64,000 bases of DNA from AP-15 sp963795485 (GTDB taxonomy: Bacteria; Pseudomonadota; Alphaproteobacteria; ATCC43930; CGMCC-115725), in assembly GCA_963795485.1 (NCBI GenBank), contig CAWCIL010000039.1:186001-250000 (forward strand), given 5' to 3'. Both the position numbers and the translations under genes were made by a program. The notes under the pieces are model-generated. The model was not told the origin of the DNA. It saw only the letters and a program-made list of their open reading frames with translations, and did no database searches. Each line of letters begins with the position of its first letter. Positions within the stretch are counted from its first letter, which is position 1. Of this stretch, positions 10,465-19,742 are shown one piece after another.

Positions 10465-12205
10465 TCAGGAAAGCCTGGCCTCGGCCAAATAGCTTTTGAT
10501 CAGCCCGATCACGTAATCGGTCACCGAGCCCTGCGCCGCATGGGCGGCGAGCCACCCCAGGATCATGCGCAGCGCCCCGCCCGAAAGCTCGGTTTCGGAG
10601 ACCGCGCGAAACCGGCGCTCGATCGCGCTGCGGTATCGTTCGGGGTCGAGCTTGCCTTTGGGCCAGGGGTCGAGCGTCTCATCGACCGCGCACGGTCCCA
10701 TCAGCGGAATGATCGGCAGAAAGCCCGCGTCCGCGTATTTGGCCAGGGCGGCCTTCTGGTCGGCGCTCCAGACGCCGTCGAAAACCGGATTGGCGTCGGC
10801 GAGGACAAATGTGCTGCGCAGGAAGTCCTGGCAGTTCTTGCGGCCGAGCAAGTAGTCGTAGCGCATGAAATCGGCGCAGGCGAAACCGATGAACGCGCCG
10901 AGCCCGGCGCTGGCGATGGCCGCCTCTCCCAGGCTCGTCCCCAGCTGCGGCGTCAGCATGAACCGGCTGAACACCTTCTCGTCGGCGGCCAGCACCAGGT
11001 CGCGCGAATCGTAGCGGGTCTGCTGGGCGACGGCTGAGGCCACCCCGCCGACGGTGGCGACAAAGCTGGTCAGGCCATCCGGCCCCAGGGACGTCTTTCC
11101 GGCGAACGGGTCGATCAGCACCACCGCCCGGGTCGCCTCTCGCGCATCGCGCGGGTTGCTGCCCTCGAGCCCGCACAGCGCCGTCCGGGCCAATTCGATC
11201 GGCTCGTTGTCGGTGGCGCCGCCGTCGACCGCGAGGAAATGGTAGTCGTCCGGCACATCGCCGGCGCCGGCGGGGACGAGCGCCTCCCAATCGGGGATCA
11301 AGGCGGCATAGGAAGGTTCGCCGGCCAGCTGCCGCCGCCGGGTCGGTCGGAGCGCGCAGCACCACGCGCCAGCGGTACTGCGACATCGGCCGGACCAGCG
11401 CGCGCGGCGGAAACCCGACTGGAAAGGCCGCGGTGGCGCGGGCGAACCGGCTGAAATCGTCCCAGCTGGCGGCCTGTGGCAGCCGCGCGCCGGAAAAGCC
11501 CAGAGTGAGCTCGTCCGGCCGGAACTCGGCGATCGGCTGACTCGGATAATTGAGCGCGAAGCGGATGAAATCGGCGTGATCGATATAGGTTTCGCTGCGG
11601 CCATTGCCGAAACCGAGCTTGAACGGGATGCCGCGCAGATTGGTCAGGGTCAGGATCACCCGCAGCGGTGCCGCGACCCAGGAACGCGCCTTCACGCCGG
11701 TGCCGGCAAAGTCGATGATGGTCTGCGCCCCGGCGTCGATCGCGGCGCCGTTCAGCAGCGAGGCGACCTCTTTGCCGATGTCGTCGGTTTCGAGAAACCG
11801 GTCGAGCGTCAGCGTCTTGATCCAGATGTCGTAGAACGGGTTTCCGGTCGGACCCGGCCCGACCGGCGTGCCGCGCGAGATCGGATCGAAGGCGAAATTC
11901 AAGGCCCGCGCGGCGATCGCGGCGCAGACCCCGCCGCCCGAGGTGCCGGTGATGACGCGAAGCACGACCTTGTGCGTAGGCGCCGCCGGGTCGCCGGAAT
12001 CGCGCAGCCGGCTCCACGCATCGAGCGCCTCGATCAGGAAATCGAGGGCCCCGGCGGTATAGGCTCCGGCCGAAACCGTGCCGCCGAGCACCAGCGCGAA
12101 CTCGAAGGTGTGCGGCGGCACCGCCGGGTTGGCGAGAAACCATCGCTCGATCTCCGGCCGCGTCGGCGGGTCTCGATTGAACGGCGCCCTGCCGGCGATC
12201 GGCAT
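10465..12205 (-). CDS. Patatin-like phospholipase (one apparent frameshift)
   Basis: Lipid acyl hydrolase with the Ser-Asp dyad of the patatin family. The Gly-rich oxyanion loop is LGGTVSAGAY (residues 40-49), slightly off the usual GGGxxG. The nucleophile elbow is GTSGGG with S89, and the catalytic Asp sits in AVDGGATDNEP. The frame switches once near 11335, where the gcg-gcg-g run precedes QLAGEPSYAALIPDW. The total of about 580 aa is long for a patatin and the C-terminal 200 residues have no domain I recognise. It starts two bases after the dienelactone hydrolase stop, so the two are one operon. Confidence 0.8.
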
Positions 12206-12206
12206 G

Positions 12207-12869
12207 TCAGCCCAGCTCCGTCTCCAGGAACGCCGTCATGCGCTCCCAGGCCTGGTTCGCGCAGGCGACGTCATAGGCGGGGCTGCGCTCGTTGGCGAAG
12301 GCGTGGGCGGCGTCGTAGCGGTAGATCTCGTGCTTGGCGCCGGCCGCCTTCAGCGAGCGTTCGAGCTCATCGACCGCGGCGGGCGTGCACCAATCGTCCT
12401 TGTTGGCGAAATGGCCCTGGAACGGCACCCGGATCTTGGCCGGGTCGGCGAACTCCTTGGGCGGAATGCCGTAAAAGCACACCGCGGCCTCGATCTCGGG
12501 GACATGCACCGCGGCGGCGATGGTCAACGCCCCGCCCATGCAGAAGCCCATCACCGCGATCTTGCCGCTGTGCTCTCCCACCAGCAGTGCCGCGCCGCGC
12601 AGGTCCTGGTGCGTGGCGTCGGCAAAATCGAGACCGGTCATCAGATGGTTGGCCTCGTCGGGCGCGGTGGTGACCTTGCCCTGGTAGAGATCGGGCGCCA
12701 GCGCGTTCCAGCCGGCGCGGGCAAAGCGGTCGGCCACCCCGCAGATCTGGTCGTTGAGGCCCCACCATTCCTGAATGACGATGATCCCCGGCCGGCCGCG
12801 CCCGGCCGTCGCCAGATAGCCCTTGGCCGCCATCCCGTCGGGGCGGGCAAAATCGGTCATGATCCCCAT
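12207..12869 (-). CDS. Dienelactone hydrolase family protein
   Basis: Alpha/beta hydrolase of the DLH family. The nucleophile is C110 in MGFCMGG, E34 lies in IQEWWGLND, an Asp follows in FANKDDW and the His in YDAAHAFANE, so the Cys-Asp-His triad and the DLH-type Glu are all present. Length 220 aa is standard. The gene is intact. Chloroaromatic dienelactone is the classical substrate, but most family members act on other small esters, so the substrate is open. It lies 15 bases behind the LLM oxidoreductase and directly ahead of the patatin gene. Confidence 0.9.
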   Translation of the reverse strand: MGIMTDFARPDGMAAKGYLATAGRGRPGIIVIQEWWGLNDQICGVADRFARAGWNALAPDLYQGKVTTAPDEANHLMTGLDFADATHQDLRGAALLVGEHSGKIAVMGFCMGGALTIAAAVHVPEIEAAVCFYGIPPKEFADPAKIRVPFQGHFANKDDWCTPAAVDELERSLKAAGAKHEIYRYDAAHAFANERSPAYDVACANQAWERMTAFLETELG

Positions 12870-12884
12870 CGATAATCCTCCTGG

Positions 12885-13904
12885 TCAGGCGTCGGCAAAG
12901 GCCGGCATCACCTCCTGCGTGAACAGCTCGATCGAGCGCATGGCCTCATCGTGGCTGATATTGCCGAAAGCGAAGTCGCAGACATAGTAGTTGACCCCGG
13001 TCGCCGCGATCTCGCCGGCGATGTAGTCGCGCACCTGAGCGGGCGTGCCGGCGATCGCGTCGCCATGCTGCTGCAGGACGCGCCCAATCCTCGGGCAGCG
13101 CCGCTTCGAGCGGGAACGGCACGTTGTACTTGTGCCACAGCTGGCCCATGTGGTGCCGCCACGCCGGGTAGCCGCGGCGTGCGGTGTCGAGCGCGTCGGC
13201 CTCGGTGTCGGCGATGATGATGTGGCGGTTGACGCCGAGCAGCGGCAGATCGGCCTCGCGCGCGGCCCAGCTTCTTCCATTCGGCACGATAGCTGTCGGT
13301 GATCGCGCGGACCTGGTCGGGCGGCCGGCGCGTCACCGTGTTGGCGGCGTTGGCCGCGGCCCAGGGAACACTCGCCGGGTTGCCGAGCCCGTACCACAGC
13401 TCCGGATAAGGCTGCTGAAACGGCTTCATCGCCATCGGCACGTGGTCGAAATCGTAGAATTCGCCGTGATAGGTCAATTCGTCCTCGGTCAGACCGATGC
13501 CGGATCGCCTCGAAGGCTTCGCGGAACTGGGCCGCGCCGGTGGCGAAATCGATGCCGTAAAACCCGACCTCGACCGGCGAGATGCCGCGCCCGACCCCGT
13601 ACATGAAGCGCCCGCCGCTCATCTGGTCGAGCATGCAGATCTCGTCGATCAGCCGCAGCGGGTGGTAGAGCGGCAGCAGATAGACCATCGGCCCGAAGCG
13701 CAGTTGCCGGGTGCGCTGCGCCACCGCGGCCAGAAAGATGCCCGGCGACGGCGCATAGCCCAGTGGCGTGTTGTGGTGCTCGGCCAGGTGATAGCCGTAG
13801 AACCCGGCGCGGTCATAAGCCTCGATCAACTCGAGCCGCTCCTCGTAATGCCGGGCCAGCGGCTGCCCGCTGTCGTCCAGATGGTCAAAAATCCCAAAAC
13901 GCAT
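12885..13904 (-). CDS. LLM-class flavin-dependent oxidoreductase (apparent frameshifts)
   Basis: Bacterial-luciferase-like FMN/F420 monooxygenase. The start MRFGIFDHLDDSGQPLA, the AEHHNTP and APSPG segments, and VYLLPLYHPLRLIDE with DQMSGGRF are strong family features. Frames switch near 13497 (to LTYHGEFYDFDHVP), 13260 and 13088, and return to the first frame for TPAQVRDYIAGE and the terminus. It heads the three-gene minus-strand operon with the DLH and patatin genes. The substrate is unknown. Confidence 0.87.
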   Translation of the reverse strand: MRFGIFDHLDDSGQPLARHYEERLELIEAYDRAGFYGYHLAEHHNTPLGYAPSPGIFLAAVAQRTRQLRFGPMVYLLPLYHPLRLIDEICMLDQMSGGRFMYGVGRGISPVEVGFYGIDFATGAAQFREAFEAIRHRSDRGRIDLSRRILRFRPRADGDEAVSAALSGAVVRARQPGECSLGRGQRRQHGDAPAARPGPRDHRQLSCRMEEAGPRARPICRCSASTATSSSPTPRPTRSTPHAAATRRGGTTWASCGTSTTCRSRSKRRCPRIGRVLQQHGDAIAGTPAQVRDYIAGEIAATGVNYYVCDFAFGNISHDEAMRSIELFTQEVMPAFADA

Positions 13905-14989
13905 CTGCCTCTCCTCTATCTCTCCCGCTCCCGAACCCTTGTAGTCGGAACAGCGAGCCGTAGCCTCGGGTTTATTTCGTTAATGGTGTCATTCGCGTGC
14001 TCAACGCGTCTGCACGCCACTCGGATTTCCTCGATCAATACGGAAAGCGTGATTGATGCCGGCAGATCTGTCACACTCATACTCGATGAAGCTTCGCGAA
14101 CGAAGGTGGTCAGGGAACGCGATCAGATTCCGATTATAGGGGACCTTGGCGGAAACGGTCAGCAGACCTTCCAGGGCCCGCGGATCTCGGTGGGTTGCCT
14201 CTCCGAGCAGCTGGGTGGGCGCCGTCCCTGTCGGGTTGCTGACGTTGTCGCGGATGAGCGCTGACGAAAACCACGCCAATCGCCGGTCAACTCCTGAACG
14301 CTCGCGTCCAATACTTGCGACAGATATCGGACAGATCCACCACGGCGTCGCTCAACCCGCACAGTCAATACTGTCCAAGCGCCGGCCGGAGCCGGGATCG
14401 ATCCTCCTGGAGTCGTGGGCGAGCCAAACAGGGCTTGCGCCTCGAACATCGCGACAGGGAGCTGTCGATACATACAGGCTAGCAAACTGAGGATACGCAG
14501 TGATCGGATCATAAATCGGGAGGGGACCGCGACAGTGTGAGCGGTCGCAATCGCACTCGGAGATATCGAGCGCCACAGCGCGATACCATGTTCGGGTTTC
14601 CGGATGATCGGACAACAACGACACTGCCGCAAGGTTCACGTCTGCCCTATATATTTGATGTCGCGAAGGAGACTCCCAGACAGCCTGCTCAGTCACCGGC
14701 ATCGACGCATTGCTGGCGGAGAGCGCCCGCCCAGCATACGGATGTCCCGGTAGCATCCATTGATCAGGGTTCATGCTGCGAAGATTTGCCAGCTTGCCGT
14801 CTGGTCCGAAGCACCAGCATGCGCTCGCTCCGAGGAATGACGCTGCCAGATACCCGGCCATCAACCTCGTCGCAATTGCGTGGTTGTCGCTGATGGTCCG
14901 GAGAAGCCGCTGCGGTCCGATGATGACGAATGCGATCCATAGCGGACGCTGCTAAGCTGCGCAATGCGTCACAGGAACCAGCCAACGCA
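13905..14989. other. 1.1-kb low-GC stretch without a supported gene
   Basis: The stretch between the LLM gene and the GMC oxidoreductase is visibly poorer in GC and uses rarer codons than the neighbours. The only candidate is a minus-strand frame at 14352-14864, listed separately. A second minus-strand stretch, 14001-14279, could be its continuation after two frame changes. No RNA gene or transposase was recognised. Confidence 0.45.
14352..14864 (-). CDS. Possible exported hypothetical protein
   Basis: 170-codon frame beginning MMAGYLAASFLGASACWCFGP, a plausible short signal sequence, followed by a Cys- and Trp-containing body with no domain I know. It ends in SIDCAG. The open frames at 14159-14632 and 14001-14279 on the same strand could continue it if two frame errors are present, giving a protein of about 285 aa. 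Support is weak: there is no recognised homologue and the ribosome-binding site is poor. Confidence 0.3.
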   Translation of the reverse strand: MMAGYLAASFLGASACWCFGPDGKLANLRSMNPDQWMLPGHPYAGRALSASNASMPVTEQAVWESPSRHQIYRADVNLAAVSLLSDHPETRTWYRAVALDISECDCDRSHCRGPLPIYDPITAYPQFASLYVSTAPCRDVRGASPVWLAHDSRRIDPGSGRRLDSIDCAG

Positions 14990-16705
14990 TCAGTCAGACA
15001 CCATCGCGTCGGCGATTTTTTCGGCGGTCATCAGGGTCGGGAAGTTGGTGTTGGCGCAGGGCACGCACGGGAACAGCGAGGCGTCGACGACGCGCAGCCC
15101 CCCGACCCCGCGCACCCGGCCCTCTTTGTCGGTGACCGCCATCGGGTCGTCCTCGGCGCCCATGCGGCAGGTGCAGGTGGCGTGCCACACCCCGATCGCG
15201 GCCTTGCGGATGAAGTCTTCGAGCGCCTCGTCGTCACGCATCAGCTGGTCGAAGCGATAGCCCTCGACGATGACCTTTTCGATCACCATGCGGCGCAGCC
15301 AGGCGGGGCCGTCGAGCAGTTTGGCGATGATGTCGGTGATCCGCTTGTTCCTGGCGTTGACGACGCCGATCTTGCGCACCCGCTCGGTGTAGCTCGCCGG
15401 AAACGGGTCGCTGGTCGCCTCGCTCAGTGCCGCGCTGACTTGCATCGCCCCCAGCCGGCGGAACGCGTCCATCAGCCGTTCGAGGTCGCGCCGGTCGGAG
15501 AGCAGGTTGAATTCGACGATCGGCTCGGCCCGCCAGTCGCGCGAGGCGAGCTTGACCTGGCCGGTCTCGGAAAAGGTCTTGTACACCGCCGCCAGCAACG
15601 ACCCGATCTGCTCGCCGACCGCGTGCCAGGCGGATTTGCTGACCCCGGCGACGAACATGTCGCCGGCGGGCGCGCCGCCGATCCCCGACGAATAGCGCAA
15701 CGCCAGCAGGATATGGCGCCGGGTCAGGTCGTTGAGCCGCGCGTCCGGCTTGATGAACGACGACACCGAGATCGACGGGTGATCCATCAGCCGCTGGCCG
15801 ACCCCCGGCACGTTGGCGACCACCTCGATGCCGAGATCGCGCAGATCGCCGGCCGGGCCGATCCCGGCGCGCAACAGATGCGCCGGCGAATGGATGGCCC
15901 CCGACGAGACGACGACCTCGCCCCGCTCCTCGCCGACGCGGAACTCGGTCTCCTTGCCCGCGACCAGCGCCTTGACGCCGACGCAGCGGGCGCCCTCGAA
16001 GATCAGCCCCTGGACCTCGGTCTCGGCCGAGATCGTCAGATTGTCGCGCAGCCGCGTCCCCGGATCGAGATAGCCGATCGCCGCCGACACCCGGCGGTCG
16101 TAGAGGTTCGAGATCGTGATCGGGAAATAGCCGTCCTCGAACGCGCCGTTCTGGTCCTGGATATAGGGGAACCCGGCCTCTTCGAAGGCTTTGGCGACCG
16201 CCTTGGCGTGGCCGTTCCACAGATCGGGGAAGATCCGGCGCACCGGGATGCGGCCGTCCTTGCCGTGCCACGGCCCGTCGAAATCCATGTCGCGCTCGAC
16301 CTTTTTGAAATAGGGCAGGACCGCGTTCCAGCCCCAGCCGGCCGCCCCGCGCGCCTCCCACTCGTCGTAATCGGAGGGCGCGCCGCGGTTGGCGAGCTGG
16401 CCGTTGATCGACGAGCCGCCGCCCAACACCCGCGCCTGCTCGTATTTGCGCAGCGGCGGGCGGTTCTCTTGCGGCCGGTTGTGCGAAATGACCTCGGTAT
16501 GGACCTTCAATTCGGTCCAGTGAAAGCGCGGGTCGAAATAGGCGGTGCCGGGATAGGAATCGAGGATCTCGGGCGGCACCTTGCCATGCGGCGTGTCCTG
16601 GCCGGCCTCGCACAGCAGCACCTGGTTGGCGCTTTTTGCCGACAGCCGGTTGGCCATGACCGACCCGGCCGAGCCGCCGCCGACGATGATGTAATCGTAA
16701 TCCAT
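14990..16705 (-). CDS. GMC family FAD-dependent oxidoreductase
   Basis: Glucose-methanol-choline oxidoreductase, 571 aa, oxidising an alcohol with FAD. The dinucleotide-binding loop IIVGGGSAGSVMANRL starts at residue 6. The substrate domain contains SSGAIHSPAHLLRAGIGPAG. The C-terminal catalytic block is HATCTCRMG and later PCANTNFPTLMTAEKIAD. A longer upstream frame exists, but the ATG at 16705 has the ribosome-binding site gaggggga and puts the FAD motif at the N-terminus. The relatives I recall are choline- and alcohol-dehydrogenase-like, so the substrate is not fixed. The gene is intact. Confidence 0.92.
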   Translation of the reverse strand: MDYDYIIVGGGSAGSVMANRLSAKSANQVLLCEAGQDTPHGKVPPEILDSYPGTAYFDPRFHWTELKVHTEVISHNRPQENRPPLRKYEQARVLGGGSSINGQLANRGAPSDYDEWEARGAAGWGWNAVLPYFKKVERDMDFDGPWHGKDGRIPVRRIFPDLWNGHAKAVAKAFEEAGFPYIQDQNGAFEDGYFPITISNLYDRRVSAAIGYLDPGTRLRDNLTISAETEVQGLIFEGARCVGVKALVAGKETEFRVGEERGEVVVSSGAIHSPAHLLRAGIGPAGDLRDLGIEVVANVPGVGQRLMDHPSISVSSFIKPDARLNDLTRRHILLALRYSSGIGGAPAGDMFVAGVSKSAWHAVGEQIGSLLAAVYKTFSETGQVKLASRDWRAEPIVEFNLLSDRRDLERLMDAFRRLGAMQVSAALSEATSDPFPASYTERVRKIGVVNARNKRITDIIAKLLDGPAWLRRMVIEKVIVEGYRFDQLMRDDEALEDFIRKAAIGVWHATCTCRMGAEDDPMAVTDKEGRVRGVGGLRVVDASLFPCVPCANTNFPTLMTAEKIADAMVSD

Positions 16706-16811
16706 CCCTTCCCCCTCGATCCGGCTCAACGCGATTGCACCGCCCGCTAAAGTATTGCGAGGGCAGCCGGCAACGCGCCAGCGTTCGACCGGGCCGCGCC
16801 GCTGCGCGTCG

Positions 16812-17240
16812 CTAGGCGGCAATGGCAGCGGCGGGCTGGGCATATTCCGGACCGAACCGGTTCGGGCCCGCGGTGCCGCGGGTGCAGGTCATAATTAACA
16901 GCACGATCGCACCGACCAGCGGGACGATCGATATCAGGATCCACCAGCCGGGGCGGTCGATGTCGTGCAGCCGGCGCACCGTGACGGCGAGGCCGGGCAG
17001 GAACAGCGCCAAGCTCGTCAAGGCATTGAAGAGACCCTCTGCGGTCTGGAACAGGCTCAGATCGAGGATTGTCCCGGCGATCCCTACCAGAACCTGGAAC
17101 AGCACCCAGTACCAGTATTCGGGCCGCCGGGCGCGTCCGGCGAAGACGACGTATTTGCGAAAACAGGTCGCAATGGCGCCGCCAAAACCCAGCTCGGTGC
17201 CGCCCAGCGCCGGGTCCGCGCTGCGATCGATCATCGTCAT
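16812..17240 (-). CDS. DUF805 membrane protein
   Basis: 142-aa inner-membrane protein of the DUF805 family. The hallmark is FAGRARRPEYWYW before the first membrane segment and LAVTVRRLHDIDRPGWW between the second and third. Three hydrophobic segments are visible (about residues 45-65, 72-90 and 100-120). Family function is unknown. The gene is intact and precedes the GMC gene on the same strand with a gap of about 100 bases. Confidence 0.9.
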   Translation of the reverse strand: MTMIDRSADPALGGTELGFGGAIATCFRKYVVFAGRARRPEYWYWVLFQVLVGIAGTILDLSLFQTAEGLFNALTSLALFLPGLAVTVRRLHDIDRPGWWILISIVPLVGAIVLLIMTCTRGTAGPNRFGPEYAQPAAAIAA

Positions 17241-17397
17241 GCTCGGCTCCCCCCTTTTGCGTTATCGGACCTGCCGGACCGGCGCCGTGCTCCGGCACAC
17301 CGGCATCGGCGACTTTTCCCGGGCGTTCATGTAATCCAAAGGGCCGGCTGCTGGTCAAGCCCGGTCGGGTCCGCGGTCTCTTGCAGGGAGCATTCGA

Positions 17398-17925
17398 TTG
17401 AGCCAAGCCGATTTCGCCGCGCCGATCGAAGACCGATGGTTCGAGGATTATACGCCGGGCGCGGTTTACGAGTTTGGCGGCATAGAGGTCACCGAGGCCG
17501 CGATCATCGACTTCGCCCGCCGCTTCGACCCGCAGCCGATGCATGTCGATCCCGAGGCCGCGGCGCGCGGCAATTTCGGCGGGCTGATCGCCAGCGGCTG
17601 GCATACCGCGGGGATGATGATGCGGCTCTTCGTCGAGCATTTTCTGCCGCATGCGCGAGCCTCGCCTCGCCCGGCATCGACGAGTTGCGCTGGACCCGGC
17701 CGGTGCGGCCCGGCGACGTGCTGCAGCATCCGGGTGACCGTGCTCGAAGCGACGCGCTCGCGTTCGAGGCCCGACCGCGGCATGGTGCGCACCCTGGTCG
17801 AGGTGCTGAACCAGAACGGCGAAATCGTGATGAGCCTGAAGCCGATGAACCTGTTGCGCTGCCGCGCCCTCTCCCATCCCCTCCCCCGCCTGCGGGGCAG
17901 GGTTAGGGTGGGGGCTGCCGCGTGA
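17398..17925 (+). CDS. MaoC family (R)-specific enoyl-CoA hydratase-like protein (apparent frameshifts)
   Basis: Hot-dog-fold hydratase or dehydratase acting on CoA thioesters. The motif FDPQPMHVDPEAA and GLIASGWHTAGM contain the catalytic Asp and His of the MaoC family. Frames switch near 17652 and 17725, with DELRWTRPVRPGDVL between and RTLVEVLNQNGEIV after. The start is a TTG at 17398. The last 25 residues run into a C-rich repeat-like stretch (17868-17915) and look like non-coding DNA read through, so the true stop may have been lost near 17860. The annotated stop overlaps the next start. Confidence 0.8.
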   Translation: MSQADFAAPIEDRWFEDYTPGAVYEFGGIEVTEAAIIDFARRFDPQPMHVDPEAAARGNFGGLIASGWHTAGMMMRLFVEHFLPHARASPRPASTSCAGPGRCGPATCCSIRVTVLEATRSRSRPDRGMVRTLVEVLNQNGEIVMSLKPMNLLRCRALSHPLPRLRGRVRVGAAA

Positions 17926-18552
17926 AGATCGGCATCGTCTCGGATCTGCACTGCAACCATCAGGGTCTGCTGCGGGCGTTGGACATCATCGGCGATGTCG
18001 ACGAGCTGATCTGCCTCGGCGACAGCATCTACGAATACCGCTTCTCGAACGAGGTCGTGCGCACCCTCAAGGAGCCGCGGCGCGCAGGTGATCCTCGGCA
18101 ACCACGAAGAGGGTTTTCTCGGGCCGCACGGCGTCCGCGCGCGCCAGCCCGAGTGGATCGACCGGGATTGCTCGACTGGCTCGCCTCACGGCCGCACCGG
18201 ATCGAGCTCGCGGTCGCCGGGAAAAAGCTGCTCGCGGTGCATTCGACGCCGTGGGAGCCGCGCGGCGCCTATGTCTATCCGCACAGCTCGCTGCTCGAAG
18301 CGGTTCGCCGAGGCCGAGGCCGATTTCGTGCTCTACGGCCACACCCATCATCAGCTGGTGCGCCGGGTCGGCCGGGTGCTGGTGATCAACCCGGGCTCGG
18401 CCGGCGAGGCGCGCGACAGCGGCAACGGCCGGCAATTGAGCTGCGCCGTGCTCGACACCGTCACCGACGAGGTGGTGGTGACGAATTTCCCCGATATCCC
18501 CCGTTGCTTAGCGTCCGGCGCGAACGCCGGCGACGAGCGAGGGATCACTTAG
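17922..18552 (+). CDS. Metallophosphoesterase, YfcE-like (apparent frameshifts)
   Basis: Calcineurin-like phosphodiesterase. Metal ligands appear in the family order: SDLHCNHQG (DxH), CLGDSIYEY (GD), ILGNHEEGF (GNHE), LAVHSTPW and YGHTHHQ (GHxH), then VINPGSAGE. Frames switch near 18083 (an extra base before QVILGNHE), about 18165 and about 18300. The GTG start overlaps the MaoC stop by four bases. The 3' end overlaps the convergent glycosyltransferase gene by eight bases. Substrate unknown. Confidence 0.83.
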
Positions 18553-19711
18553 GGCGCCAGGTGATGACAGAGGAGACGGCGTAGTTCCAGACGACGCCGA
18601 TGGCGACGCCGGCGAGCCCGGACACCCACCAGGTGTAATGATGGGCAAACGCCGCCGAGGCGATGCCGACATTGGCCACCGCGCCGAGGCTGCACACCGC
18701 ATAGAACGACAGCAGCCCCGTCGCAAAGCGCCGGCCGGTCAGGCGACGGTCGCGATAGGTCAGGAAATTGTTGAGTGCAAAGTTGCTGGTCATCGCGACA
18801 ATGGTCGCCGCCGCCTGGGCGACCGGGAATTCCACCGCCTTGAGCGCAAAATACAGCGTCAGAAAATGAACGGCGACGCCCAAGGCGCCGATCGCGGCAA
18901 ACGAGACAAAGCGCACCGGGACATAGCGCCCGACCAGCTTGTCCAGCAACAGCATCAGGTATTCCCAGATGACGAAGCTGTCGAGCTTGCTCTCGCCGTA
19001 CTGGCGCTGCCCGAAGACGTAGGGAATTTCCGCGAACCGATAGGCGGTCGGGGTGGAAGCGAAGAGATCGAGAAGAATTTTGAAGCCCTGCCCGGAGAGG
19101 TGCCGGACCGCGCGCTCGAAGGCCGGGCGGGAAATCATGAAAAACCCACTCATCGGGTCGGCGAGATCGGCGGCGATGATCAGCCGGGCGAGCCGGGCGG
19201 CAATTCCGCTGATCGCCACCCGGCGGCGGTCCCACTCGCCGACGCCGCCACCGGCAACGTGGCGGCTGCCGACAACCACGTCGAAATCTTCCGTCTTGAT
19301 CGCGGCCAGCATCTGCGGCAGCAGCCTCTCGTCGTGCTGAAGATCGGCGTCGATCACCGCCAGATAGGGCGCGCTGCTGGCGAGCATGCCCTCGACGACC
19401 GCGGTTGACAGCCCGCGACGCCCGATGCGCTGCAGGCAACGGATGCGGGGATCGGTCCGCGCGAGCGCTCGGATTGTGGCGGCGGTGCCGTCGGGCGAGT
19501 CGTCGTCGACATAGACGATCTCCCAGTCGATCCCGTAGAGCGCCGCCTCGAGGCGCGCCAGCAGCGCCTCGATATTGTCGCGCTCGTTGAAGGTCGGCAC
19601 GACAACCGTGAGTTCCGCGCCGCGCGCCGCTGAGCGGGTATCGGGAAGCCCGGCTTCGGCCCCCGCTTCGGCCAGGACACCCGTCACGGCGTCAGACAAT
19701 TTCGACAACAT
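18545..19711 (-). CDS. Glycosyltransferase family 2 with C-terminal GtrA membrane domain
   Basis: 388-aa fusion protein. The N-terminal half is a dolichol-phosphate-mannose-synthase-like GT2 domain: VVPTFNERDNIE, YVDDDSPDGT, AVIDADLQHDE (the nucleotide-sugar DxD-type site), then GSRHVAGG and YRFAEIPYVFGQR. The C-terminal 130 residues form a four-helix GtrA-like membrane domain, with TSNFALNNFLTYRDR the family signature. Such fusions transfer a sugar to polyprenyl phosphate and help flip the product to the periplasm for envelope glycosylation. The gene is intact. Confidence 0.92.
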   Translation of the reverse strand: MLSKLSDAVTGVLAEAGAEAGLPDTRSAARGAELTVVVPTFNERDNIEALLARLEAALYGIDWEIVYVDDDSPDGTAATIRALARTDPRIRCLQRIGRRGLSTAVVEGMLASSAPYLAVIDADLQHDERLLPQMLAAIKTEDFDVVVGSRHVAGGGVGEWDRRRVAISGIAARLARLIIAADLADPMSGFFMISRPAFERAVRHLSGQGFKILLDLFASTPTAYRFAEIPYVFGQRQYGESKLDSFVIWEYLMLLLDKLVGRYVPVRFVSFAAIGALGVAVHFLTLYFALKAVEFPVAQAAATIVAMTSNFALNNFLTYRDRRLTGRRFATGLLSFYAVCSLGAVANVGIASAAFAHHYTWWVSGLAGVAIGVVWNYAVSSVITWRPK

Positions 19712-19742
19712 CAGCGCCCAAGAGAAAAAGGCCGGCGGACGA

